DNA from: Klebsormidium nitens
Taxonomy: Eukaryota > Streptophyta > Klebsormidiophyceae > Klebsormidiales > Klebsormidiaceae
NCBI GenBank assembly: GCA_000708835.1
Contig: DF237050.1
Coordinates: 1 to 56,870, forward strand
Length of the DNA: 56,870 nucleotides
Reading direction: 5' to 3'
Numbering within the stretch: the first letter of the stretch is position 1; each line of letters begins with the position of its first letter. A program made the translations under genes and the position numbers. Positions 34,501 through 45,812 of the stretch are shown here, in pieces. The notes beneath the pieces are model-generated. The model made no database searches. It saw only the letters and a program-made list of their open reading frames with translations, and was not told the origin of the DNA.

Positions 34501-36905
34501 CGGACCCGAAGCGCAGCAGCAGGGCTACAAGAGCCTCGTCGTTAGCCTGCACAATTGCAGTGCCTGCTGCGTCAGCCCAGCTTTTTGCTGGAAGATATCT
34601 CGCACTGAAGCTTGTTCAACTCAATCTGGAATTCGAGAGAGATCCATCTCTGCTACAAAACCGTCTGCTGTGATCAAAACCTTCGCTGATGTGCGGCTCA
34701 AAGACAGTCCGAGAAGTATCACTTTCTGACTATATTGACAAACAAGTGCTCTGATCAAACATGAACACGTGGCGTCAAGCGAACAAATTTCTGAAGGACA
34801 CAAAAAGGATATTGATTCTTGAAGGGGCATCCACCTGTGCGGCCTTGATCAGCGGCGCTGTGGGCCCCTTGGAGAGCGGCCCAAACCCCTTCGGCCGGTC
34901 GTTCTTCCGCCGGCTCAGGTGCGGCTTCCACCTCAGCACGGCCTCCAGCACCCGGAGCACGGGCGCGCGCGCGCGCGGCCCGCCCTCCGGGTTTTCGCGT
35001 GCCTGCGCGAGCGCCTTTTGCACCAGGAAGTCGACGACGGTGCCCTCGCCGAAGTCTGGGTGTTGCAGGACGGTGTTCATGATGGCCTTGCCGAAGTGGA
35101 TGTAGAGCGAGATGAGGGGGACGAGCTTGCACGCGAGCGCCAGCTCGCAGCCGAAGCGCGCGAGGTCCTTCATCTGGTTGCCGAGCAGCTTGATGGCTGT
35201 CAGGTCCTGCGGAGGGACCAACGCATACAGGTGGGTTTAGAAGTGAGCTGGTGGCCAATCTGGGGCTGCCATAGATTGTGACACCAGCAGAATGCAGCAC
35301 AACCGACTGGCAATCCTTAATTGGCAATCCTTAAGGGCTGCAAGGCCTGGGGTCTAACGCCTGTCTGAGAACAGAACAGGCTGGTCTCTAAAATGGAGCT
35401 TGCACAGTACTTCTGAAACCCATTAAATGCAGGATCATGAGGTGTTTTTGCAATCAGCTACGAAGGATTGTCAACGTGTCTTGGGGGACGAATTTGTCAA
35501 AATTGAAAGAAAACTTCACTTTTTTCTGAAGAAATAACTTGAGAACTCCTTACCATCTCCTGTAGCTTGATAACAACGTCTCTAGGAGGTGCATGATCTA
35601 CGTCCAGGGGAGGCCTGCACAGGTGAAATATGATTCAATGCATCAATCTACACATGAAACTGGTGGAGTATGCTTCTCGCGGACATTGCAGGCCATAAAT
35701 GGAACAAGCAAGTGACGCTTCAAAAACGTATGCTGTGAAGGTGTTTTAGAAAAAGGCTAAAAGAGGGCTCAGATGATCGATCCAATCCGAATTATCAAAC
35801 TGTCAAAGGACTTCATCTGAATTTCAGGCAGAATCTCTCAAGATCCACCTATTTCTTCTACATGATCTGGATCTTTTAAGATGTGTATTAACGAAGAGAA
35901 TTGTCTCTCAAATTACCATCTCTCTCCAGCACAAAGAAAACCTCGTTCCTAATCCCTTCTACAAATGGCTACCACCCATCAAGATAGACACTTGCCCTCA
36001 CAGCACCTTCATAAACTGGATCTCTTTATCTCTACTCTAATTCAAAGGCATGAAACCCAGCCAGAGCATCCAATGCACAATCCCATCTTTGCACAGAAAC
36101 CTCACCTAAGGCTCTGCATGGCAGATTCCAGAGGAGTACACCCTCTGTCGTCTTCGAGATCAACCTTGGCCCTCCTCTTTATGAGAAGCTCGATGCACTC
36201 CAGGCTGTGGCACTCAGCAGCATGGCGGAGAGCTGTCCTCCCCCTCTCATCACAGTCGTCAATGGGAATCGCTGGAAGACTTGAGCAGTCGAGAAGCATC
36301 TCAGCCACATGCACGGCATCGCATCTGCACGCTTCGTGCAGGAGCTGCCTCAGCAAGGCCTCGTTAGACCTCCGGTCTTCTGTCCTGTCAGAGCTGATGA
36401 GATCGAGCAGCGCCGCAGAGAGAGCTTTTGGCTGGTCCTTTTGGACCAGCTTGGAGAGTTTATCCATCAGGCCTGCGGAAAGGACCTTCTTTCCGCTCGG
36501 ATGCAGGATCACTCTGGACTTCTCAAGCACCATTTCTTCGTCTTCCTTGGCTTCCGACATTTCTGAAGCACCAGCTGAGTCGACGCTGGTACCAATCTTC
36601 GCCTTCAAGATAGCAACAAGCTGAGCACGATCCAGAGACTGGTTCTTGAGAAGCTCGAGGGTGTTCTTCTGGAGAAGCGATCCAACCATAGATGAGGTCA
36701 CTGCTGGATCATTTGCAGATTGGATCCCAGACCCATCTTGACGAGTATCCTCGGCAGACTCAGATTGATTACTACCTTCCTGCAGCGTGCTCAGGAGGTC
36801 TCCTGCTATTTGCCAAAGAGCTTCGTCTATTGAAAGCTCTTGAGCTTTTGCAAGGGCTTGCGCAGCAGTTTCTGCAGTGCCGATCGATCCTCCTTTCTTG
36901 GTCAT
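28566..36905 (-). CDS. Ankyrin-CCCH-RRM-LOTUS-RING protein (putative RNA-directed E3 ligase)
   Basis: Minus-strand exons in order: 36905-36106, 35614-35554, 35206-34835, 34546-34422, 34174-34066, 33760-33615, 33347-33271, 32950-32884, 32510-32306, 31933-31867, 31595-31420, 31081-29177 and 28802-28566. All phases agree: 1448 residues. Ankyrin repeats come first (GRTALRHAAECHSLECIELL; DPNEADPDGNTALHW; GATAIHVAAAHGHYEAL; ETAIFWAVKNDHVECARLLL), interrupted by a helical, basic segment from exon 3. A CCCH finger follows at about residue 606 (C-x8-C-x5-C-x3-H: CRYFGTAHGCARGEKCFFAH). An RRM spans exons 10-11 (KIFVGGLP and RGFGFVAF). A LOTUS/OST-HTH domain lies at about 888-970 (PPWLVKLRQWLPGYLS). A long Pro/Ser/Glu-rich disordered region precedes a C-terminal C3HC4 RING (CRRCWE, LPCGHRCLCTAC, CNVCR). 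CCCH, RRM and LOTUS bind RNA; ankyrins bind protein; the RING suggests E2 binding. A cytoplasmic post-transcriptional regulator with ubiquitin-ligase activity is inferred. The intron after 32306 has a GC donor. Confidence 0.9.
31934..32305 (-). other. GC-AG intron in the LOTUS/RING gene
   Basis: Read on the minus strand the donor is AAG|GCAAGT and the acceptor TTTTTGCAG|CAG. This donor keeps phase 0 and joins SRQKLK to QWKTEDFNRKIFVGG at the RRM start. The nearest GT (four bases further, GTCGTG) leaves one extra base and breaks the frame. The other introns modelled here use GT-AG. Confidence 0.8.
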
Positions 36906-39528
36906 CTCCTTTCCTTCCGTTGTAGATGGCCGAATCCTGGCACGTCAAGGATTCAAAAGTCGAGGAGAAAGCTTGAAAGCGGACCGAAAGGAACCATATG
37001 CTTGCGCCAGGTGGTTTCTAGCTGCGCGAAACAACTCGCCTAGAAGCTTCTCCTAAATGCTCTCAAAAGCAATACAACTTGCCTGCGCCTGTCTTTGTAC
37101 CTTGTGCTAGGAGAGGATTGGCGCTTTGCAACAGAAAGAATGAAGGCTTTCTGCTCCGAAATATGAGGAGATATGCGCCCCTTCCTCCTAAAGATGATCA
37201 TTGAATACTAATCCGACTCGACACGGAGGACGACTTTCTGTCGTCATGTTGCAGAACTGAATCAAAGCAGCAGATTGCAGATCAGCTTCTTGCTTAAAGA
37301 GGGCGCGCGTGCGCTGTTAGAAAGGCGCCAGGTTGGAAGGGACGCCATCCAGAAACTCCTCTGAAGAGACCCGTCTCAGTTACGAACATGAAAGGACCAA
37401 CCAGAGGACGACGACAGGCCAACTGCTTTTGTCGCAAGCGATTCATGCACGAATAGGACCAAACTGGAAGTCCTTTATAAGAGACTCTGGGTGGCTGCTG
37501 CCAAAATGCTGATGAAAGAGACGGGTCATCCCCACACCAGACAAGCAATGATGGCCACACAAGATCCAGCGCCGATTTGAACCGCCAACTTTCTGGCACA
37601 TGCACACTGGTTTTCAGTTAGACAATAACTACAGCTCTGTGAGAACGGAGACGCGACAGGCTGGCAATGAACGAAAGGGCCAATAATGCAGAACACGTTG
37701 CTCCGACTCTCTTGAACTGAGACTTCGGATATCTGGCGGGTCAGTTTGTCGCTGGGAGTTCACGTGCTTCACTGGAGAAGAATCTCCTTGGAGGATCTTA
37801 CATTTCGGGACGAGTCGAGTTTTTTCCTTGACGATCACGTGACACAGCTCAGTTGGACTGAGAGAATCCGATCCTCTTGTTGAGAGAGACTCCAGTGACG
37901 TCGTTCTGACGATGCGGCGAATCAGCAATAGAAGGCTGTGGTCACTTCGAATTGGATAAGTGCAGACTGCACCTCGTACGGGTGTTGATGAATTGGACAT
38001 GCACGTCCATATTTTGAGGTCGAAATATACCTAAGCATTTTGATTCCTCACGAAAGTTGACGCAGAAGCAAACGCACTTCGAGACGCCTTCGAGACGCAT
38101 GGTAGTCCGTCATTACGCATGGAGAAGCGACTCCGTTCGTTGCGGCTCGCGCACATTGCATGCAACATCGGTCAGCCGTTCAAGCGCTGCTTCGCAAGAC
38201 TCCCTGCCCCGTTGACGATCTCGGGTTAGCTCGACAAGACGCAGGAGAGCTCACTCGACGCAAAGTCGAGGATTAAGCGAAGTTTGTTACGGTGTAACAA
38301 CTTCGCCGGTTTGCTCTCAAATCAGACCCATTCCGCGCAGCTCGAGAAGCAAGTGCTCTGCGCGCTTGAGAATTGAGTGCTGTAGCCTGGAGGACGAGCG
38401 CGAGGCGCGCCTTTGCTTATCGCATCCTTAGTTTCTGATGGGCAGTCTTCAGCTTTGATCTGAGAAGCTTTGTGTCAAGCGGGAGGGAGCCAATAACTTC
38501 CGCGGATATCACGGCACGCAGCTTCGCGAAGAACCCTCAGTCTGCAGTCTGAAGGTGCACAAGAAGACTTCCTTCAAGCACATAGATGTTGACTATATTG
38601 GGGACATGCAACGTCGCATCGTTTTGGCACATCAATCATTGCTGTCTGAGCCAATCTTACATAGATTACCGCACGCCCTTGCGCTTTCAACATGCGTTTG
38701 CGCATACAGCCAGATGAGAACTCCGGTTGGCGGCCATCGCATTGATGTACGAGGCGGGGCCCACGTTTTTACACTGCAACGTAACAGCTATTACTTTTTT
38801 ATCGCATTGATCATGCAACGAAGCTCGCGAACCTTAGCATACACGGAGGCTATTGCAATTAACTTCCCTCTGACTCTCGATCAGATTGAAGCCATGCAGT
38901 AGGCTAATGGATATCGCCGATCTAGCAGGCGCAAAAATTTAGACGGCACCCGTGGCCTAATTGCCCATGCGAAGTCGGTCAAGCTGCGGACCCGTTTGCC
39001 CGGCTCCGAAGGTTCGACTTTTGTGTAATTAAAATGGCGTGCAGTCGGTGTTGACAAGCGCCGGAAGCTTCAATTAGCGACGCCGCATATGTTGCGTTCA
39101 CATCTTGCAGAATCCTGGTCCATCTAGCAACTTGCAATGAGACATCCAAAACGCCAGGAAAAACTAGGACTTCCTCCTTTATTGAACGGCACCGGCCACG
39201 TATTTATATAATATCGTCACTATTAGTCTGCTGGATCCTCGGCTTGCAATTTCTCTTAAGTCCTTTTGAGTACATAATGTGCCTTTGATCCATCTGGAAT
39301 GGGAGTATGCACCTTTCAAATTAGCCGAACACCCTGCGCAAAAGTTTCTCGCAGTAGACTAAACAAACACCTCTAAAACCCCCGGTCAACGAGTAAGCGG
39401 CCATCCAATAGAATGTCTATCTGATCGCCAGGCTGGTTACAAAACGCTTAAGCGAAAGCCTAGACTTTCCAATCAAGGTAAGCTACGAAGCCCCTTTATT
39501 TCGCAAGGTAGCAGTACGAAACTCTTGT
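36906..39528. other. Intergenic spacer upstream of the LOTUS/RING gene
   Basis: It holds the promoter of the LOTUS/RING gene and the 3' UTR of argininosuccinate synthase. No ORF resembles a protein and no transposon or RNA gene is recognisable. A pair of hairpins lies at 38254-38306. Confidence 0.45.
38254..38306. repeat. Two consecutive hairpins
   Basis: CTCGAC (38254-38259) and GTCGAG (38265-38270) flank a 5-base loop. Seven bases on, GCGAAGTTTGTTAC (38277-38290) pairs with GTAACAACTTCGC (38294-38306) across a 3-base loop with one bulged T. No tRNA or snRNA fold is evident. Function unknown. Confidence 0.55.
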
Positions 39529-42500
39529 CTACTTATCCTCCCTGTTCATTGCGCGGACTCTGATAGGCAGCCCGTACAGCTTGATGAACCCGGCGGCATC
39601 TGCCTGGTCGTAGATGTCGTTGCCCTCCTCGAACGTGGAGATGTCTTCCCGGTACAGGCTGTTGACGCTTCGCCGGCTCGCAACCGAGATGCTCCCCTTG
39701 TACAGCTTCAGCTTGATGGACCCCGTGCAGCACTTGGTGACCTCCGTCACGAACGCGTCGAGCGCCTCGCGCAGCGGGTCGAACCACCGGCCCGCGTACA
39801 CGAGCTCAGCGTACTTGAGGGCTATTTGGTCCTGTCAAAAACGAAGAGAACACTCCGCTGAGAACGAGAAGGAACTGGAAAAGGTTTCTTGTCGCTTTTG
39901 TGACCGTCAGTCCCAGCAGCAGTGCAGACAGCAGAGGCAAAGGTACCTGAAGTGGCGTATTTTCTGCGAAATTTGAATTGGCCCACAACTGAACGACGGT
40001 TTCGAAAGGCTGCCAGGAAGGAAGAGCAACTTCCATTCTACGACCTGCGGAAGCGAACCATTTTCTAAACATGCAGCCCTGACGAGACCGCCAACAAGAC
40101 AGCTCGTAGTGCCCATAAAGAAAAGGCTTGACAGCGGATCAACGTGATGATTGCCCCACGCAGAAACTGCAGACGTTCGTGATACGATGCCCACATCTGG
40201 GCAGCGGACTGCCCACCTCATGCGAGAGCTCAAAACCCCGAAGGGAAAGGTAGCTTACCTTGTACTGCATGGTCTCCCTGTCGAGTGTTAGAGACTCGAG
40301 CTCACGGGCCGCTGCCACTAGGATCGTGCCACCTGGCGTCTCGTATACGCCGCGGCTCTTCATGCCCACCAACCTGCAGGACCACGTCAGTGTCAGTCAA
40401 GAATACGGGACTCATTCGTGGCAAAGGGAAACATGGTGACGAACGAACACTGCGAAAGTGTCACAAGGTTATGGGGACCATCCGAGCAGACGGGCTCCGT
40501 TTGGGTGCCCTTTTCAAGGTGCAAACAGGCTCTTAGAAATCCGGCCTTCAACTTTCCGAAGCTCGTCTGTATGGACGAATGCAACCGGCCGCGATCGCAT
40601 GCAGAAATGACTGACAGAAGCCCTTTCAGTTCGAGCAGCGAAGGGTAAAGTCGCGACGTTGAGTCCAGCCCTGCCGCCCACCTGCTCGCATGCAACCATC
40701 TGCAGAAAACCACCGCGACAACAATCGAAAGCGTCGCGGCCGCTCACCTGTTCTCGACCATGTCGCATCGGCCAATGCCGTGCTTGCCCCCAAGGTCGTT
40801 CAGCTTCGTCAACAGCTGCGCCGGGGAGAGCTTCTCCCCGTTGACACTGACGGGCGTCCCCGACTCAAAGTCGATCTCGACGTACTCGGGAGTGTCAGGA
40901 GCGTCCTCGGGATCCACGGTCAGGACGTACATGTCCTTCTTGGGCTCGTTGGCGGGATCCTCCAACACGTCACCCTGCGATATAGGCAACATTAAAATCA
41001 GGTCAATACGATGACAATCAATCCACGTCCTCTCTCGGGTTCTCACTTAATGTCTTGACAAGAAGGTGGCGACTTGCCTTTCCAAGGACAAACGGCTGAA
41101 TAAGAGGGGAATATAATCACATATGCCAGCCGCAAACTCGGAGCTCGAGTACTATGAGCAAGAGGGCAAGGAAGCAGTCCTATTTGGTCGATTAACGGGC
41201 ACGTTCGCTGAAATGTTTTCCGAACTCGCCAAGGAAGACACCCAGACTCGTTCTAGGACGAGACCCTTTTTGATGCATGCTCATGTCTCAGCAGAACCAA
41301 GTGGGCTTACCTCGTGGCTGATGTGCCACAGGTTGCGGTCGCGGCTGTAGATCGACTTTTTGGTGACTGGGACAGGGATGTTGAACTTCTTGGCGTACTC
41401 GATGGCGTCTTCTCTGCCCTTGATATCCTGCAGAATAAGTTGTAGATGGTTAAGGTACGAATGATCGTCGAGACACGATACTCGCTGTAAGGAGTGTTGT
41501 TCTGTGAACAAACTATCTTTTCAGAGGCTTAGGCCAGCATCTCGCATGCCCCTGCGTATTGAACTCGACTCTATCTGTTCACAAAAGCTAATGAAGCCAG
41601 CGTCGGCGACTTTCCCATCGCGATTTGCACGCGGAAACGACATCATTGCGGGTGCACGTCCAACGGCCTTGTATATGACAGGCGCTACTGCTGACTCTGC
41701 GGAGTTGAGATGAAGAAGAAGGACACCGACTTTGTAGATGGCCGCCTACTCAAAATTCAGAATTCAGAAGAGGGAGGGGAAAGACTCCCCTTACCCACTC
41801 TCTCCAGGGAGCGACGACCTTGAGCGAAGGGTTGAGCGCGAAGAACGTCAGCTCGAAACGGACCTGAAAGAGGGTTCACAAGGAACATGTTCACATTCGC
41901 CTGTCCGTTCAATCGCTCCTGTCCAAGGAAATAAGAGCAACGCAAGCACCAAACCGGATGTATGAATCTGCGGCTTGAATAGCAGGCGCCCAATTCAATG
42001 CTCAAGAAAGAAGGCTCGAAGGCTCGGTGAATGTTCCGCAAATCAAATCCCCATCGAACGAAGCTTGCTGAACGAGCAGAGAAGCATCAATTGGTGACTA
42101 GAGAGAAAAAGCAGGGGACATGTGGAAACTGACCTGATCGTTTCCCTTCCCCGTGCAACCGTGAGCAACAGCATCGGCGCCCACCTCCCGAGCAACGTCG
42201 ACCATGGCCTGAAGAAAAGCAAGCGTTTGAGACACCCTTCGAAGTTCCAAGAACCTCCAATTCATCCCAGGAAAACCCCAAAAGGCCCGTACTTACACCT
42301 TTCCCTCACGTCAGTTTTTGCTCAAGAACGAAATAGTGCTGAAGCAAGGCCGAGACTTCGACGACTTCCCTCCTTATCTCGAAAGCTACATGATCTGCCT
42401 TCTATCCTTTTACTCCTGAACACGGAACAGTGGTGCCTTTCGTCTTCGTTGGTCACGAGAACTTTGGACCGATGCGAGCAGATCCAGGCGAGCCGGAAAT

Positions 42501-44933
42501 TTTGAGGACTACCAAAGGATCAAGTCGCTTTGGCATTACGGCAAGAGAAGAGTCAATTCTCCGTCGGACTCGTTTTGAGCGGGACGGTACCTTAGCAATA
42601 ATTGGACGGGCCATCGACGTCCCCAGCAGATACTTGCGCTCATAAACGGCCCCCGCCCTCACGCACGGGAAGATGTAGTCCCTGACAAACTCTTCCGTCA
42701 GGTCGCCTGGCAAGAGAGCGAGTCGATTCATTTAGATGAACTATTTCTGGACTGTAACCACAGCAGCCAGCATTGCCAAAACGTCCTCGAATCGGAGTTG
42801 GAGTCGCACTTTGCTCTGGCTGCCCCACGTTTCCAGACAACTCAGAGCCGCTTTAGTTACTGCACCTTCCAGACAACGCAAATTCGGATATTATAACCCA
42901 GGCTTACCACATCAGTGTTATTAGGAACTCATGTAAAGGTGGATTCTGGTATGCGGAATTTTCAAGCTTCGAAGGGTCGAGATCTGCAGGCTTACCCACA
43001 ACCAGCTTGCTGGCTCCGCTTCCGAGCGCCTTCTTCTCGAGGCCGTCCGTCTCCCCGACGCCCTGGCCCACGTCCGCAGTGAAGCACACCACCTCGCAGC
43101 CGTAGTTCTCCCTGTTGAAGAAGTTGAATGCTTCAGAAGGTCGACACAATGCAAGGATGTGCTACCGAAGACGGGCTGGAAGGTTTTGTCAATAGCATAC
43201 GGAGCGCCAGAGGCGAACGAGAATGTCAAGCGACACAGGGGCCTGTTGCTCAGGTTCGTACCAAGGATATGCCGGTTTGAAGCAATGAAATAGAGCATAT
43301 GAAAAGCTCGTAACTTGCCAGTCAAACGATTGGTCAGGATTCTCAAAGATGCACGTAACGTGCACAACTTTAGTCCATTAGTGTGTTGCTGTGGAGCTGA
43401 TGAGCCTGGGGCTTACTTGAGCCAAGGAACAATCACCGATGTGTCAAGTCCACCGCTGTATGCAAGAACCACCTTGTTCAGCTTGCCTCGTGTCCCGGTC
43501 TTGACCTCCGTCTGGGGCGCAGCAGCCGCAGCAACAGAGACTGCAAAAGTAGGACGGAGGTCTACTCAACTTCAATTGGACCTTTCAGTCCACTGGTTAC
43601 TAAAGTTCGCTAGAAAGGCAGCACACTGACTTGTTGTGGGCAGCATGTCGCCTCGAAGGTCCGACTCTCTGAGTCCCTATAAGGAGAAAGACTCACGAGG
43701 ACTGCCACACTGCCCCGTCACCTGAATTACATGAAGAAAGGCCCCAAAGATGGCACTGCAAAGCTTCCGGAGTGAGCTTCTGACATAATGCACAAAGGGC
43801 AACACATCGGCACAGCATTTCAACCCACTTCTTCTCTCTGCGCCACCCGACTTCCAACAAATAGCCAGAAGGCAGTGACTTGAGTTTTGAATGCCTAACT
43901 TTGACCTTGGTCTTCTGTGTTACTGTCAGGCGCCTCACACACTGGACGGATACTAGGTAAAGCATCAAGAATCAGCGTTTATTCCCACACAGCCCCCAGC
44001 ACAGCGAGATAGAAGTATACCACCACTTGTCGTATCCTGCCATTCACCATGTCTCAGACAATCACCTGCATGATGGCGGTGCGCCACCTTCTTCACAGGA
44101 AGGTCTACAGAGGTCGCCAGATGGAGGCCGGTCACTCTGCTTGATGCAGAGAAGCCCAGGCCTTCAGCCTACCAAGGAAGGATTAGTGGCAATCAGTGCA
44201 AGGTTCCAGGAAATATAGGGTTGGCCTTGTAACCAGGTGATTGGCCAAAGTCAGCGTGATGGTGCCTGGTGGCTGAAGGAATCCACCGGTGTTCCACAGC
44301 AGCAAGCCGCCTCCATGATGGGGGAAGTGGTCGCAAGGTTTACTTTTAAAATTTGTCCATCAAGAAGGTGATGCAAACGATCTGATGGAATATCTTGCAA
44401 GCGTTGAGAGCCGATCATACAACAGATGCTGTTTGAAACATAGTTGCAGCACCTGATTCCAAAATTGGTAAAATACTGACAGTGAATCATTTCAAGATAG
44501 GAAAAGCTGCACCATTACCAGATCTGTTGGCAGAGATGGACGTAATAGCACACTGCCATTTTGTCTAGGATGCAATCAAAGACAAATTTTGTGTTGCATT
44601 AACCCACATTTTGACTGCCCTTTCAGAGCAATTTCAAGATCTGCTTGTGACAAGCTAAGTTCTTAAGCCAGCTGGCCACCAGGTACAGAGATCAGGCGTA
44701 GACTTGTCTTTCACACACAGGCTGGACATGATCTCAAAAGAATGTGAGCTAAACAAGAACTGTGTGATTGAGCAATTGGAGTGAATTAGACTCAGTCAGC
44801 ACAACAGTTCCGCATTGATTACCTTGGGCAACAACACTGGCATGCCTCTGGCCTTCGCAGACTGCTGGCATTGTGTTGCACCTCCGAGAACCGCCTGTAC
44901 TTTGATCAGAGAGGCAGACGCAGTCGATGCCAT
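39529..44933 (-). CDS. ARGG: Argininosuccinate synthase, plastid form
   Basis: The enzyme (EC 6.3.4.5) joins citrulline and aspartate using ATP to make argininosuccinate, the penultimate step of arginine synthesis, in the plastid stroma of plants. Minus-strand exons: 44933-44823, 43676-43631, 43540-43417, 43111-42996, 42706-42591, 42208-42134, 41863-41795, 41427-41311, 40974-40748, 40373-40259 and 39831-39529. Phases agree: 472 residues. Exon 1 encodes a transit-like peptide ([18 protein letters not shown]). The mature protein starts near [18 protein letters not shown], with the PP-loop ATP-binding motif SGGLDTS. Further family signatures are [73 protein letters not shown] and GVYETPGGT. The 46-bp second exon and 1146-bp first intron are the weakest calls, but are the combination that restores phase. 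It is transcribed divergently from ClpC. Confidence 0.94.
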
Positions 44934-45812
44934 TGTGGCTGTAAGCAGAGAATACAAGCAGCGTTCTTGCTTTGGTTCCTGAACAATGCCCTTGAGATTT
45001 GCAGCCCTGAAATGGAAGAAGCGGCTCTTGATGTGGATCAAGAGGTCACAGCATTGCACTTTTCGTCCACCATGGATGAAGGGGCCAGCCAGGCTGTTTG
45101 CAGCGCATGCTGTCTGTCACAATACCTCGATTCTCAAAGGGCCTCAACCGTTCAATTCAAAATCCATCGGACGGTCCACAAGAACTACCGGTCAGTCTTC
45201 TATCGACGGTCGGAAGGCACCGAGATGGGCAGTACTCCATCGACGGCTATTAGATGAGCAGCGTCGTCGCATAACCAATCATGTGCCCCCAAGATAAGCC
45301 CGCCGCTATCGGACCGTCCATGTTCAGCCCCGCAGTTTCGAACCGCAGAGTCGATGACGTAGACGGCACAGCGAAGATTCTACATGACCCGAGTGCCTTC
45401 TAAGCGTATCCATACCGTCGGTTTTTCAGCATGGACGGCTTCGATCGTATCGTCTTTGGGCCGGTTGATCACCCCAAGTCTGAGTCGCAAGTCGATTTTT
45501 CGACCTTGAAGTTGCAGGGGGCAGATTGAAGAGCTTCTTCCTCGCTTTCTCGAGCTCAAAATCTTGTTGCTGCGTGCGCTTTTCAGGCCCTTCAAGTTGG
45601 CGGAGTCTAGCCTGTGTAGGACAGACTCTTGGAGACTCGGAGGCCTGGAGGAGTTTTTGGCGCCTTTTGGTTGGTTCAAAAACCTTTCTTGTAGATAGAC
45701 ATTCGCTGGCGTGAAGCGAAGCGGCCCAGCAACATCTGTGCGACTTAGGTTTATTTGAAGCGGCCAAGCGGGAATCTTGTAGGAGGTTTGCGACTTTAGT
45801 CAGCAGGTTACA
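44934..45812. promoter_or_regulatory. Bidirectional promoter region, ASS and ClpC
   Basis: These 879 bp separate the start codons of two divergent genes for plastid proteins and must contain both promoters and 5' UTRs. A CCAAT box (CCAATCAT, about 45275) and an I-box-like GATAAG (45292-45297) are present. The hexamer ACGGTC or a close reverse-complement relative occurs near 45171, 45206, 45312 and 45414; GGACGGTCC (45169-45177) and GGACCGTCC (45311-45319) are inverted copies. Whether any of these act is not shown. Confidence 0.6.

Noticed and set aside
35965-36624. 219-codon plus-strand ORF
   Set aside because: It is antisense to the first ankyrin exon, its product is Ser/Leu-rich without a known domain, and the minus strand continues in phase into further ankyrin exons.
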